Positions 22,286 through 33,725 of a stretch of DNA of 64,000 nucleotides are shown one piece after another. A program made the translations under genes and the position numbers. Within the stretch, counting starts at the first letter, position 1, and every line of letters begins with the position of its first letter. The notes beneath the pieces were generated by a model. The model searched no databases and was not told where the DNA came from. It saw only the letters and a program-made list of their open reading frames with translations. Source of the stretch: Branchiostoma floridae (taxonomy: Eukaryota > Chordata > Leptocardii > Amphioxiformes > Branchiostomatidae); assembly GCF_000003815.2 (NCBI RefSeq), contig NC_049983.1, forward strand, positions 28,090,597-28,154,596, in the 5' to 3' direction.

Positions 22286-23070
22286 CACACACAAACCCTT
22301 AGACTAATTAAAGAATCATCACAGACGCATCATGGATGCAACTCGAACTGTACTCAGGTGATATGTATGTGACCGAGGTTTGGCCGCTTCCATTGTTGTT
22401 TTTTTGTGTGTCATCTACAGACGGGTGCAAGCTTTATGGTGGAGTCTCCTTTTAAAATAAGCACCTATCCTTACGCGTCATAGGGGGTACCTGGGTACAT
22501 GGCACGTTTCGAGGAGGGGGGGAGATTGAGCAACGCACATGTTAACGTCTAACTTGTTGGAATACCCAAGGTCGACCGTAGAAGGCCCAAATGGCCACAA
22601 GTACATTTAGAGCCGGTGAACTTCTCATGCACGCCATTCTCCGGTTTGTTTATTTCAACAGTTCTGCGTCTAAAGGTTTTGGGGAAACTACGAGTTTCGT
22701 GTGGAAAGAAAGCCACTTGGTCGCAGCGTCGAGCGTGAGAACTGGGCGTAGGTGTTGAGCGAGGTCGGAGGGAACAAAAGGTAGATGTCCTTTCGTTGGG
22801 GCATCGGTATTTCGTTAGGGGCATCTGTGACATTTTGATTGACTGAGGATATGCAGCTCGTTAGCTTTATCGCTTTTTGATCATTCTGTTTTTCCCATAA
22901 CTTTTTTTGTAAAATTGCTAACAGCAGCTGAGCATTCTGACACTTGGAATTCTTACGCGTCTCAAATATAGCATCTGGTAAAATAAGTTGCTAACTTGAG
23001 TGAAGTGCCTCGTCTGTCCGAACGCAAATATAAACAAATGTAAATAGCATCTACAAAATATTCGGCTGTG
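22286..23070. other. No gene recognised
   Basis: Apart from the about 95-bp repeat near 22570-22665 shared with 21140-21235, nothing is recognisable. Confidence 0.4.
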
Positions 23071-23740
23071 NNNNNNNNNNNNNNNNNNNNNNNNNNNNNN
23101 NNNNNNNNNNNNNNNNNNNNNNNNNNNNNNNNNNNNNNNNNNNNNNNNNNNNNNNNNNNNNNNNNNNNNNNNNNNNNNNNNNNNNNNNNNNNNNNNNNNN
23201 NNNNNNNNNNNNNNNNNNNNNNNNNNNNNNNNNNNNNNNNNNNNNNNNNNNNNNNNNNNNNNNNNNNNNNNNNNNNNNNNNNNNNNNNNNNNNNNNNNNN
23301 NNNNNNNNNNNNNNNNNNNNNNNNNNNNNNNNNNNNNNNNNNNNNNNNNNNNNNNNNNNNNNNNNNNNNNNNNNNNNNNNNNNNNNNNNNNNNNNNNNNN
23401 NNNNNNNNNNNNNNNNNNNNNNNNNNNNNNNNNNNNNNNNNNNNNNNNNNNNNNNNNNNNNNNNNNNNNNNNNNNNNNNNNNNNNNNNNNNNNNNNNNNN
23501 NNNNNNNNNNNNNNNNNNNNNNNNNNNNNNNNNNNNNNNNNNNNNNNNNNNNNNNNNNNNNNNNNNNNNNNNNNNNNNNNNNNNNNNNNNNNNNNNNNNN
23601 NNNNNNNNNNNNNNNNNNNNNNNNNNNNNNNNNNNNNNNNNNNNNNNNNNNNNNNNNNNNNNNNNNNNNNNNNNNNNNNNNNNNNNNNNNNNNNNNNNNN
23701 NNNNNNNNNNNNNNNNNNNNNNNNNNNNNNNNNNNNNNNN
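23071..23740. other. Assembly gap (670 N)
   Basis: The gap opens directly into a TG microsatellite on its right side, a likely reason for the assembly break. Confidence 0.95.
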
Positions 23741-23912
23741 GTGTGATTTTTTGTGTTTGTGTCTGTGTGAGTTTCTGCGTGTGTTTGTATGAGAGTTTGT
23801 GTGTGAGTGTGAGTTTGTGTTTTGTGAGTTTTTTTGTGTGTGTGAGTTTGTGCTTGTGTGTTAGCGTGAGTTTGTGAGTGCGTGTGTATAAGTGTATGTG
23901 TGTGTGTGTGTA

Positions 23913-23954
<42 letters not shown>

Positions 23955-24003
23955 TGTGTGTGTGTGTGTGAGAGTGCGTGTGTGTGTGTGTGAGTTTGTG
24001 TTT
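23741..24003. repeat. TG-rich microsatellite
   Basis: Imperfect (TG)n with gagtttgtg interruptions, beginning at the gap edge. Confidence 0.95.
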
Positions 24004-25285
24004 TTATGACTGAAAGACGAGATAGAAATTGATTACTCAGTAGGTGTACAATATCCATTGATAAGAAGTATTTGTTACTAATTCCAAGTGCCTTGCATTG
24101 TTTGACCAGCCATTTGATAGGTTTTACTAGTATTGTTTACAACAGTATACAAATGAAAGGCCTACATGAATCTTTGTGAAAAAGTATCAATATATCAACA
24201 TGTTGAGTCTACAGTATTATTTACACTCTTGGTTCTTAAGTCTAAACATTATTAGATATATTTACCTATTTGTAAACTGTAAGGTTGTAGTTGAATTTGT
24301 CTAGAAAACATAGGCTTCAGTGTGGTAAACTATTGTACTACTTGTCTACATCGCTTCACATCAGTACAGTATTTCAAAGTCAACGAACCAACCTGAATGT
24401 CTGATCATTGTCAAATGTATAAACGCAAAGATTGGAGAAAACAATTATTACGCATGAAGATGTATTTGAAAAGACAGATCCTGTAGAATCTTTTTTTAAT
24501 TCAGGAAAAACTTCATCCATCCCAAATGCAAAGTGACATACATCAGTTCATATCACAACCTTATACCGCCAGACAAGCACATGTAGACGATTTTCATCAT
24601 ATCATCAGCTGACTTGTCACTAAAACCAATTCGAGTTTTGAAACGAGAAAAGAAACCTCCAAATGACCAACAATATCGGGATCGAACGTCAAGAATTTGA
24701 TTGTTGTGTTAAGTCGACATTTTGTATCAGTCAACTACCATTTTCGTACCACCTGTACTTAGCCAACTTTACGTATATATTTATTATATATGTATATATA
24801 AATCTCGGAGTCTGGAACTTGACTTATTTATCACCTGCCTTCGGCGATGGCCGGATGGGTGTTACCTGGATAATTGCTCATTGAACACGTTTGTTTTTCT
24901 CCAAGCCAAATGTCAGGCAGTACACACTTTATAATCCTTGTTTAACCCATTCTCCCGGAGAAACTTATACCTCAAAACTGGGTAACAAAAAAATTGTTCT
25001 GTCGAGTAACGTATGGGGCCATGGACTGTCTCAAACTATATGACCTGCACATCATTAGATAATGAGCTTCAATGTAACAATCTGACACCAGGTCCTTTAA
25101 TAATACCTGTAAAGTTACATCTAATCTCATTGACAATTCATACGAAGGAGTCATTTAGCAACTCTTGAAGCCAGGACGCCTGTTCTTATATTAACGTTGT
25201 AAAAGTTTGTCTGAGATAACCAGAGAAAAGTGGATCTGACGTGCGCCCATCCTTTGCGCTCTGGGCGTTGGGCACCCGGAGAGAC
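24004..25285. other. No gene recognised
   Basis: AT-rich unique-looking sequence. The cctgccttcggcgatggccg stretch near 24834 may be a LINE tail, but I cannot assign it. Confidence 0.4.
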
Positions 25286-25289
25286 TGAG

Positions 25290-25770
25290 GAGCCTTTGTT
25301 CTTGTAGTGACATTCCCCTTTAGAGACCTTTATCACCAGACGCGAAGACTTAACCATGGATGGTCGCACCGAGTCTTCTGCTTGTTTGATGCGTTTTTAA
25401 TTGGGCAACACGAGGCCATGTCAGCTCAATTGCATGGATTTCATCCAATGTTAGTTGAATGTCAAGGACTGACAGCGCTGCCAATTTTAACCATACTTTA
25501 TCAAGGAAGGTCTTTTCTCAAGCGACAGATATTCCAGAGCTTCGAAGTCGGGATTACGGCGGATCATAAGCAGGCTGTGACGGGCTTTCCCAAGAAATAT
25601 GATCAGGCTATAAGTTGGGTACGGTCCATCGTACCATCCAACTTCTATCGGGGCTCCTTGCATTCTGTGCCCTGAAAATCGGTGCAGCGAGGGCAAGGAG
25701 CCCCGGCTGAAATCGGTTGGCACCAAGGTTTATCCTACACTACCTTATAAAGATTAAGCATAAAAAATGT
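25290..25770. repeat. Dispersed repeat R1, copy 2 (with hairpin)
   Basis: It matches 31240-31400 through ggtacggtccatcgtaccat and a hairpin at about 25649-25708. In the hairpin GGGGCTCCTTGC pairs perfectly with GCAAGGAGCCCC. No protein domain is visible. Confidence 0.6.
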
Positions 25771-26560
25771 CTTGTTTCGACAAGCTTTGGATTTAGGTTC
25801 GATTTTGCTTTAAACGTAAAAAATGTAGAGAAATAAGTCGGAGTTAACGGTACGTTACGTCAGATACCATTAACAACATGTGATGCCATGGAACGATTGA
25901 TTGACCATTAACAGATGAAAATCACAATGTGAAAAATGGCCGTTGCCATGGCAACCGGTGAACACCACTTTAACCAAAACTTAGCCATTTTTGTATGTAC
26001 TAGAGAGTCTCTTGAATTTCCCATGATGCATTGCGATATTCGCAGCAATTTGTTAAAACTGTCCGTTGGGTGTAATCATTAAAATACTCGTAACTCCTGA
26101 TAGATTGTTGCTTTAAAGCCCAAAATGCAGATTAAGACGTGGCAAATCAAGAAACGTATCAAACAAGGCCCCATAGGCAAGCCAAATAAATGCCTGGTTT
26201 GGGAAAGTAAACAATGTCATTTTTACTAAAAAATTACCCCCAACATCAGCCCTTGAAGACTCATAACTTCCTCAAGATACTAAATACTGACAAAAAAACT
26301 TACTACTTTGTAATATTTGGGGTGTATTTCACCTATCAACCAATTTTCACTGAAAATTATTAATCTTTTACATATTTATCCCGTCCTTTTCAATAAATGA
26401 CCAAACGGCCAGGTCAATTTGGATGACGTCACTTGGTCACGTGATTACAGTAAGAAAGCTATGCATGGCAACTGGTTATCATAGCTCAAAATAAATTTTG
26501 GACACTGCTGATACAAAAAAATCCATGATAGCACTTGTTCCTTTTGGTGGTTCCAAAAAC
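25771..26560. other. No gene recognised
   Basis: AT-rich, with no domain, motif or repeat that I can name. Confidence 0.4.
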
Positions 26561-26569
26561 CCCTCTGGC

Positions 26570-26810
26570 CCATGGACTCTTAGATTTGGATAGATTTTAA
26601 CGCCTTTTGTTAACGAGTCAGGCGTTGCCTTTTAATATCACGCACTGAAGAATACAAAAATACACTCCTTCATTGACTCCTGAGTAATGAAGAACAAAAC
26701 TGGGTAACAAAAGATTGTCTTCTTGAATGTAGGACCCCGGGTACATGCAGGCCCGAATGTTCCACAGGACCCCGGGTACATACAGGCCCGAATGTTGATG
26801 CAAATCCAAA
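26570..26810. repeat. Dispersed repeat R1, copy 3, with two 35-bp units
   Basis: gagtcaggcgttgcctttt and ctccttcattgactcctgag match R1 at 31.4 kb. Two 35-bp units (caggcccgaatgttccac, aggaccccgggtacat) at about 26731-26793 are the minisatellite found at 32116-32285. Confidence 0.6.
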
Positions 26811-27284
26811 CATCATAATAGAAAGGGTTTATTTTCCAGTCAGGATGAGAGTAGTAGTGTGATACCTTAGTATTTGTATGCTTACTACTTGTAGTCTCCA
26901 CCTGTTAAAGGGATATGAAAAGACAGAGATTCAGCTCTGCAAGCAAAAGGCCTCGACAGATCACGCCGGGCTAAGCTGAGTTGAGCTCAAATTCACCTTT
27001 ATTCTTTAATGTTGCAAACGGCATGTATAAAAGTAATTAGAGTCATGGCCTCAATGCGTTACTTTAGCATCCTTATATATAATGTTTGTAATTTTGCTGT
27101 AGATTCCGACTTGCTGATCACTCAACATCATCAGATGGACGCACTTCCATAGAAGGTCATTGGCCGACCGAGAGGGTTCACGCAGACAACTGTCTTGATA
27201 AGATCAAGATAGGAAACAATCGCTGTCGTCTGTCGATCTGATCATGCATAAAGGTCGCAGGTTAATTTGCACTAGATGATGACT

Positions 27285-27950
27285 TTGTTTTCGCCAGATG
27301 GCGCGCTCCATTGGCCATCCAAAACAGGTATAGTCGTATACATCACTCTACATTTAGTACATTACTCACAAACTAGTATTTTAAATGAAATGGTGGACAA
27401 AGTGATGCCATACACTACATTGGCATAAAGATTTGATCTGGACGGATCTCAACACGTCATTCAAACTAGTCAAGCGTTGCTTTTTAAAACCAGTGATTAA
27501 AGTGTACAAAACATACACCCCTTCACGGAGTCTGGGGGTAAATTAAGTGAAGAACAAAAAAGGGGTTAACTAAAGATCCGCTCCTTTTTCCTGACGGTGT
27601 TTTGACATCTTTCCCAGGACCGCCTCCATGTTAGCTGACAAAACTGATCTAGGTACTTAATTTTGGCCAATTTTCCACGCCACACGGAATGCCAGTGACG
27701 GTAACCACACGTGTCTGATATCAGCCACAGGACAGGATACTGCTCGACAAGCTCAGGCCAGGTGCAGAACTACCAAATATAGTTAGTAAATAATCAAAAC
27801 AACAGTTCTTTACACGTCTTTAGTCCTAAAGCAATCATGATAATTATTACCATGTAACTAAATCAAAGCAAATCAATTCTTACAGTGCAATGAAAGATAT
27901 CAGTTATTTTTACACTAAGTTAACTAAAATTATTGAGAAACATACCTTTG
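27285..27950. repeat. Dispersed repeat R1, copy 4, interrupted on its right
   Basis: It aligns with 21385 on and, at 27775-27935, with 33725-33900 (agtaaataatcaaaacaac, ctaaagcaatcatgataatt). The alignment with 33.9 kb resumes at 29262 (gaaattgtaaatcacc), so the octamer/CTCF-like repeat was inserted into this copy. Confidence 0.65.
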
Positions 27951-27959
27951 CCAAATAAA

Positions 27960-29225
27960 CCAGGTTTGTTTAATATGTAGAATGTGTTACTCATTACATT
28001 TTATTTTATATGCCTGGAGTTGGTTCCCATTGCTCATACAAATTAGATCCCTATTTACATAATAATATTAAATTGTATCAAGCATCACTTAAGTCATCAG
28101 CATACCAAAAATCATGATGATACTTTCATCCTTATTGAAACCGGCTCCTGCAGTTCAAGGAAAGACGTTAGCGGACCCAAACATACACCTCTTACTCTCT
28201 GCCATCTTTTTCAGTTACATATGTGACAAATTTGAAAGTCCTATCACTGAATGCAGTGGATTTATCAACTTCCGTCATCAATTATGCAAATTAGCTGTTA
28301 ATTTGCATAACTAGTATCTCATTGTGTAAGTTTTTACTTAGGCTATCTACATACCAAAAATCATGACGATCCGTCAACACGTTCATATTTTCCCATTAAT
28401 TATGCAAATGAGATCATCATCTGCATAATTAATAATGTATTGATATTTCTTTCTTTCTCAGCTACAAATGTGACAAGTTTAAAAGTCCTATAAAGGAATG
28501 CAGTGGATTTACAAACTTTCCTCATTAATTATGCAAATTAGCTTTCGATTTGCACAATTAGAATTCCATCATGTAAGTCTTCCCTTCGGCTATCTACATA
28601 CCAAAAATCATGACGATCCGTCAACACGTTCATATTTTCTCATTAATTATGCAAATGAGGCCATCATTTGCATAATTAATATGCATTGATATTTCTCTCT
28701 TTCTCATCTATATATGTGACAAGTTTGAAAGTCCTATCGTGAAATGCAGTGGATTCATAAACTTTCCTCATTAATTATGCAAATTAGTTGCTGATTTGCA
28801 TAATCAGTATTCCATTATGTACATTGTTACCTGGGCTATCTACATACCAAAAATCATGACGATCCATCAACACGTTCTCCAGTTATTCTCGTCCAAAGTT
28901 TGAAAGGAAATCGGTGACTGCAGTTCCAAACAAGCCGCTAGGGGGTCCAAACTTACGGCACTTACTCTCTGCCCCAAGGGCTATCTACCACTAAAAAATC
29001 ATAACCACAGCATGTCCAGAACACGAGATATCAAAAATTGAAGTTCTGCTGCAGTACCTTAGCAAGCCGCTAGGGGGCCCATTATCGAACTTGACCTTCG
29101 TTTTCCCGACCCCTACCCACCTACCAAATATAATCGGGATACATCAAAGGCTTCTCGAGTTATGCTGTTAACAGACAGACACACAGACACACAGACACAC
29201 AGACTCACAAGCCTAAAACATAACC
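27960..29225 (+). repeat. Octamer-rich repeat with 247-bp tandem units and CTCF-like cores
   Basis: Tandem units begin at 28095, 28343, 28590 and 28836 (ctatctacataccaaaaatc). Units contain attaattatgcaaatnag and its reverse tttgcataattaat, giving several POU octamers ATGCAAAT in inverted pairs. The 3' module has aagccgctagggggtcc (about 28930) and aagccgctagggggccc (about 29070), then an (acagacac)n tail. Diverged copies are at 61690-62125 and in part at 57180-57225. Confidence 0.75.
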
Positions 29226-29229
29226 TTAG

Positions 29230-30140
29230 CCATTCTGGCAAAGGTAATGATACATTGTAATGTACTTCGAGAAATTGTAAATCACCAAAAACAACCAGCC
29301 GGACAGGTTAACTTGGAGACATGGACGAAAGAGATGATGTTGATGGATATTGACTTTGACGTGATGCTATAGCAAAAGTAAATGCCTTATATACAAATTC
29401 TCCTAACCATCCGACTACAGTAGCCCTTCGTCCATTCATCAACAAGGATCGTGGTAACTTCTCATATAGTATCTGGGAAGATATTGGAAGATATCATAGG
29501 ATGTTTGTTCTATTGTGGGGATCTGGACTCGTGATATAGTATGTAGGAAGATATGGGTTCCTCAGAGTAGGTAAGAAGTGACGGTATTCGTGCTCAATTG
29601 CGTCTGCTTCGTATCATTGGCATAGCATTGCATGTCTGTTGACCTCAATTTGTTTACCTCTTTATATCTTGATTGGATACTAACACTTTAATACATTAAG
29701 ATTATTTTAATAATTTTTGTTACAAACCTTTATTTGATTGCGCGGGTTGTTTTTCTGACTGTGTATTTGCTAATATATTGTTCTATGTTTTTGGGTAAGG
29801 TATCTCTATCGTTTGGTGGTATTTATCACCTAAATGCGGCATACCACAGCAACATGCATCTATTGAGGAAGTAAATCTGCAGCATCAGTACAGAATAGGT
29901 CAACTTTTACTGGTCTGATTATTAAACCAGCATAGCTGGGTTAAATTAGGAACGAAATTCCATTAGGACAAGGGTTGAATAAATGTTTCTCTATAACCAC
30001 ACACACGTCTTTGAAGATTTAACTCGCCGCGTTCCCACGTTGAACAGATATCACCCACGCTATTTTTTTTTTGCTGGTAAACATTTGTCATTATGATAAA
30101 GTTACCTCTGGTGTCTTTCTCTTGATACAGGCATGCAAGG
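29230..30140. other. No gene recognised
   Basis: The first about 70 bp continue R1. The rest shows no supported coding region, only AT-rich intergenic sequence. Confidence 0.4.
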
Positions 30141-30142
30141 TA

Positions 30143-30370
30143 TCGCGTGTGTGTGTGCTTGTTTTTGTATGTGCGCGCGTGTGTGTGTGTGTGTGTGTGT
30201 GTGCTTGCGTCTATCTGTGTGCGTGTGTGAGCGTCTGGCTGTGTCTACGCGTGTGTGCGACTGTGCCTGAGTGTGTGTGTCCGTGTGTATGTTTCTGCTG
30301 TCTCTGAGAATGTACACGTGTGAATATATGCGCATGTGTTTGCGTTCTGTGTGCATTTGTGTGTGTGTGC
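30143..30370. repeat. GT-rich microsatellite
   Basis: Imperfect (GT)n, pure at about 30174-30200. The valine/cysteine-rich frames across it are artefacts. Confidence 0.9.
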
Positions 30371-30423
30371 ACGTATGACCTACCCATATACAGAGAGAGA
30401 GGTATTTTGCGTCATTCGCTTAA

Positions 30424-30983
30424 ACAATCATAATGGCAAAACATGGAAACGTGCCAGGAGGCTTGTTTTGAGCCTTTGTCGAGTAATGATTATCGGGGAC
30501 TTGAGATTGGTCGCGTGCCAAAGCGTCTCAAACAAGACGGTCTGTGCGAAGAGCAAAGTTTGGAAGATGGTACTGTCCGTGTGCTTGAATCATGTAATTA
30601 TCAATCGGCACGATTCATTGGAACTAAGGATGGTATACTTGGTAAATGTGCTGGTGTGACATCCTGTCGCGGCCGGCCCAACGTCTTAAACAAGACGGCC
30701 TGTGCTCTGGATAACAAGAGCCAAGTTTAGAAGATGATACTGCATGTGTGGTTGAATCATGCAATTATCAAAAGGCACGATTCAATGGAACTAAGGATGG
30801 TATACCAGGTAAATGTGCTGGTGTGACATCCTGTCGCGGCCGGCCCAACGTCTTAAACAAGACGGCCTGTGCTCTGGATAACAAGATTTCATTATCAAAG
30901 ACAAGGCGCATCGACGCGATCGTGAGAACTCTGGTGACTTGCACGTACGCGTTGGTACATAACTGGGCCTGGCCTTGTGTATA
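30424..30983 (+). pseudogene. Triplicated Cys-rich segment (possible small secreted protein or exon array)
   Basis: Three direct copies of about 165 bp (about 30424-30570, 30583-30735 and 30748-30890) become more similar rightwards; the last two are almost identical. The best unit reads CVVESCNYQKARFNGTKDG, then IPGKCAGVTSCRGRPNVLN and KTACALDN. That is Cys-x4-Cys-x17-Cys-x5-Cys-x11-Cys with an Asn-x-Thr site. G-x-P-G-x-C-x5-C vaguely recalls clip domains, but I would not assign it. A one-base frame slip between units 2 and 3 (near 30718) breaks the frame, and the right frame stops at 30983. There is no signal peptide or clear start. Confidence 0.4.
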
Positions 30984-31239
30984 ATGAAGATTGCATTAAA
31001 AATAATTCAAAACTTCGTTATCAATAAGTGTTTACACAATTTAGAATTAGCAGTCATTCTATAGTGTAGTCTCATGACCTCAATCAGTGGTCACCTGACT
31101 GAAGGGACAGCCCAACTGTCTTCAAGATGAAGGAATAGATTAATAAACTTGGCACATTTAACCTGTCTTTAACTGTGACGCTTTAAAAACTTCAACTTAC
31201 CCTTTTTACTGGGCCTGATTGCAACCGTAAGGTGATTTT

Positions 31240-31640
31240 ACCACAAATGTGATCAGGCTAGAAGCTAGGTACGGTACGTCGTACCATCGCACCGGGGCCC
31301 CTTGCGCTCTCTGTCCTAAAGATTCTTTGCACCAAGGGCAAGAAGCCCCGGCGGAAATCCGATGGAAATCACAGGCTAGCCCTACACTACATCAGCATAA
31401 ATATGAGACTTGGATAGATTTTAACGAGTTACGTAAACGAGTCAGGCGTTACCTTTTAATAACAGCTATTTAAGTATACAAAGAGTACACTCGTTTATTA
31501 AGTCCGGGGTAATAAAGAACAAAAGTTTGTAGCAAAATATGGCCTCCTTCATCCTAACGTTGGCTCGTGGGTACAGACCTCCAATAGCTGGCAGGCACCT
31601 GTTGCATGCATAAGATGTAGGGAAAAGGCTGTCAAAAGTC
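31240..31640. repeat. Dispersed repeat R1, copy 5 left part
   Basis: It contains ggtacggtacgtcgtaccat, the hairpin ggggccccttgc with gcaagaagcccc, and gagtcaggcgttacctttt. It is homologous to 25.6 and 26.6 kb. Confidence 0.6.
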
Positions 31641-32049
31641 ACCTACCCAAGGTTTAGTTGGTGAAAATCTCACATTGGCAGGCAAGTCTGACTTCTAAAG
31701 AGTGCATATGGCGATTTTGAAAACATTCGGTTCGGCGCAATGCGCCCCCACAAACAGAATAAGAAACTCTGGTGACCTTTGACCTCCCTGATAACACCCA
31801 AACTATACATACTCTAGACTGTCTAAAACACTCCAAACATGGTAGAAAGCCTATTTTTCTCACGAAATAAAATAGCCAGAATACCTGCCCATAATTTCCA
31901 GCTCCAAAATGCCAACATTTCCCAACAAAAAGGCTTCTTACACTTACTTTTGCAAGCCATCAAAATGCTAATTCTGCGCATGTCTGTAATGGTGACCTTT
32001 CACCTCGTGTTAAAACGTCGATCTCAGTAAATTCTAACGTAATTCTAAG

Positions 32050-32560
32050 GGCCTATTTCCAAGCCTCAAAGAATGCCTGTGACGGCAACAAGACATGTCT
32101 GATATCAGCCACAGGTATATGCAGGCCCGAATGTTCCACAGGACCCCAGGTACATGCAGGCCCGAATGTTCAACAGGACCCCAGGTACATACAGGCCCGA
32201 ATGTTCCACAGGATCTCGGGTACATACAGGCCCGAATGTTCCACAGGACCCCGGGTACATACAGGCCCGAATGTTCCACAGAACGTGTGTAATAATGGGG
32301 TATTGTTGTCAGAACTTAGCCTAATCATTGTGAGAATCGAACAAGCATGTGAAGCAGATTGCCAAAAACTTGGGTCTCTTTAGTGAAAAATATTCCACAT
32401 TGTCCCGTTATTGTTCTGACAAACCACAAGCACAAAAGAGACACAATCCCTCTTTAGACAACTGTGATGTTGGAGAAAAAAGTATCCACATTCCCTGATG
32501 GTAGATCAAATGATCCGTATGATTATAGAACCATGCAAACTAATATACCATAATATAGCA
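32050..32560. repeat. Dispersed repeat R1, copy 5 right part
   Basis: gtgacggcaacaagacatgt, gtctgatatcagccacagg and ctgatggtagatca match 27.7 kb and 21.8-22.0 kb. A 35-bp minisatellite is inserted within it. Confidence 0.6.
32110..32285. repeat. 35-bp minisatellite, about five units
   Basis: The unit is caggcccgaatgttccac followed by aggaccccaggtacatg. Single or double units recur at 26731-26793 and near 33945-33985. Confidence 0.9.
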
Positions 32561-32564
32561 CAGT

Positions 32565-32999
32565 GCATCATTGTTCCAACACAAAAATTGGGCTCATCGA
32601 ATGTATTGTCACAAACCTCCGATTACCGGTAAACATCTACATGTACTTATGTTTCCTCTCTCAACGACATTTGGAAATCGTTTTAAACCATTTTATCTTT
32701 TACCGATCGGCCTGGTGATAGAATCTCGCATTTGGATTGATTGCAATTTGTGTGATCTGCTGCACTCTTGTTACAAATGTTAAAGACTTAGGCGGCGAGA
32801 ATTTAAAGTTGGGCCTTGTGTTTAGCCCCGTGGTTATTGCGGTAATCCGAACACAGGCGACACGTTTAAAGACTGTCAATCATCCATTAAATTATCTAAT
32901 TTGAGCATTATTTAGGCAAGGATGGGCAGGCATGACCTAAGTCCGATACACGCCAAGAGGGAACGTCCCAAGCACGCCGTGTGCATTTTTGATGGAACT
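32565..32999. other. No gene recognised
   Basis: A weak frame at 32571-32783 has no domain. Nothing else is seen. Confidence 0.4.
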
Positions 33000-33326
33000 N
33001 NNNNNNNNNNNNNNNNNNNNNNNNNNNNNNNNNNNNNNNNNNNNNNNNNNNNNNNNNNNNNNNNNNNNNNNNNNNNNNNNNNNNNNNNNNNNNNNNNNNN
33101 NNNNNNNNNNNNNNNNNNNNNNNNNNNNNNNNNNNNNNNNNNNNNNNNNNNNNNNNNNNNNNNNNNNNNNNNNNNNNNNNNNNNNNNNNNNNNNNNNNNN
33201 NNNNNNNNNNNNNNNNNNNNNNNNNNNNNNNNNNNNNNNNNNNNNNNNNNNNNNNNNNNNNNNNNNNNNNNNNNNNNNNNNNNNNNNNNNNNNNNNNNNN
33301 NNNNNNNNNNNNNNNNNNNNNNNNNN
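33000..33326. other. Assembly gap (327 N)
   Basis: A run of 327 N. Reading frames spanning it are artefacts. Confidence 0.95.
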
Positions 33327-33494
33327 GGTTGTAAGACAATTCAGACTGAAGACAATTTGGGATTCCAAAGAAAACAAAGCTAAGCCAAAGTTAAGCTGAA
33401 GACAATTTGGATTTCAAAGGATCTCAAGGCTAAGACACAGTTAATGCAAATGAGTCAATTAGCTCCTGTTTTTTTAGTTACTGGAGCTAAAAGT

Positions 33495-33530
33495 TTTGTT
33501 GGCGGTGGTGGGGGGTGGGGGGTGGTAGTG
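33495..33530 (+). other. G-rich, quadruplex-prone tract
   Basis: gttggcggtggtggggggt followed by ggggggtggtag contains four or more closely spaced G runs on the plus strand, about 50 bp upstream of the TATA box at 33574. Confidence 0.5.
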
Positions 33531-33573
33531 CTATGTCCCAAGTGCCGGAAAGTGTCTTCATTCATAGTTAGAG

Positions 33574-33725
33574 TATAAAAGACCTATTTCTTGCAGATCA
33601 CTTCAGTGTCACTGACGAAGGAAAGTGGATTCTTTCCGAAACGTCTGACCGTTTCAAAACCATATCCAGTTGCTTGAGTAACTATTTTTGGCGTATCTTA
33701 TTACCTGGATGTCTAACCTACATCG
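33574..33725 (+). ncRNA. Hammerhead-ribozyme-like motif behind a TATA box (retroelement-type terminus)
   Basis: TATAAAA at 33574-33580 is followed 28 bp later by a hammerhead-like core. The 5' strand of stem I is GTCA (33608-33611), followed by CTGACGA (33612-33618). Stem II is GGAAAG (33620-33625) pairing with CTTTCC (33632-33637) around TGGATT. Then come GAAA (33638-33641), C, the GTC cleavage triplet (33643-33645) and TGAC (33646-33649), which closes stem I. Stem III would be only AC/GT with no loop, as proposed for minimal hammerheads of Penelope-like elements that work as dimers. An extra unpaired A (33619) departs from the consensus. The tail tatccagttgcttgagtaac also occurs near the relics at 44.2 and 55.8 kb. 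Confidence 0.6.

Noticed and set aside
32110-32285. Regular 35-bp repeats that could suggest a CRISPR array
   Set aside because: There are no unique spacers. Units are directly tandem and the context is a eukaryotic genome, so this is a minisatellite.
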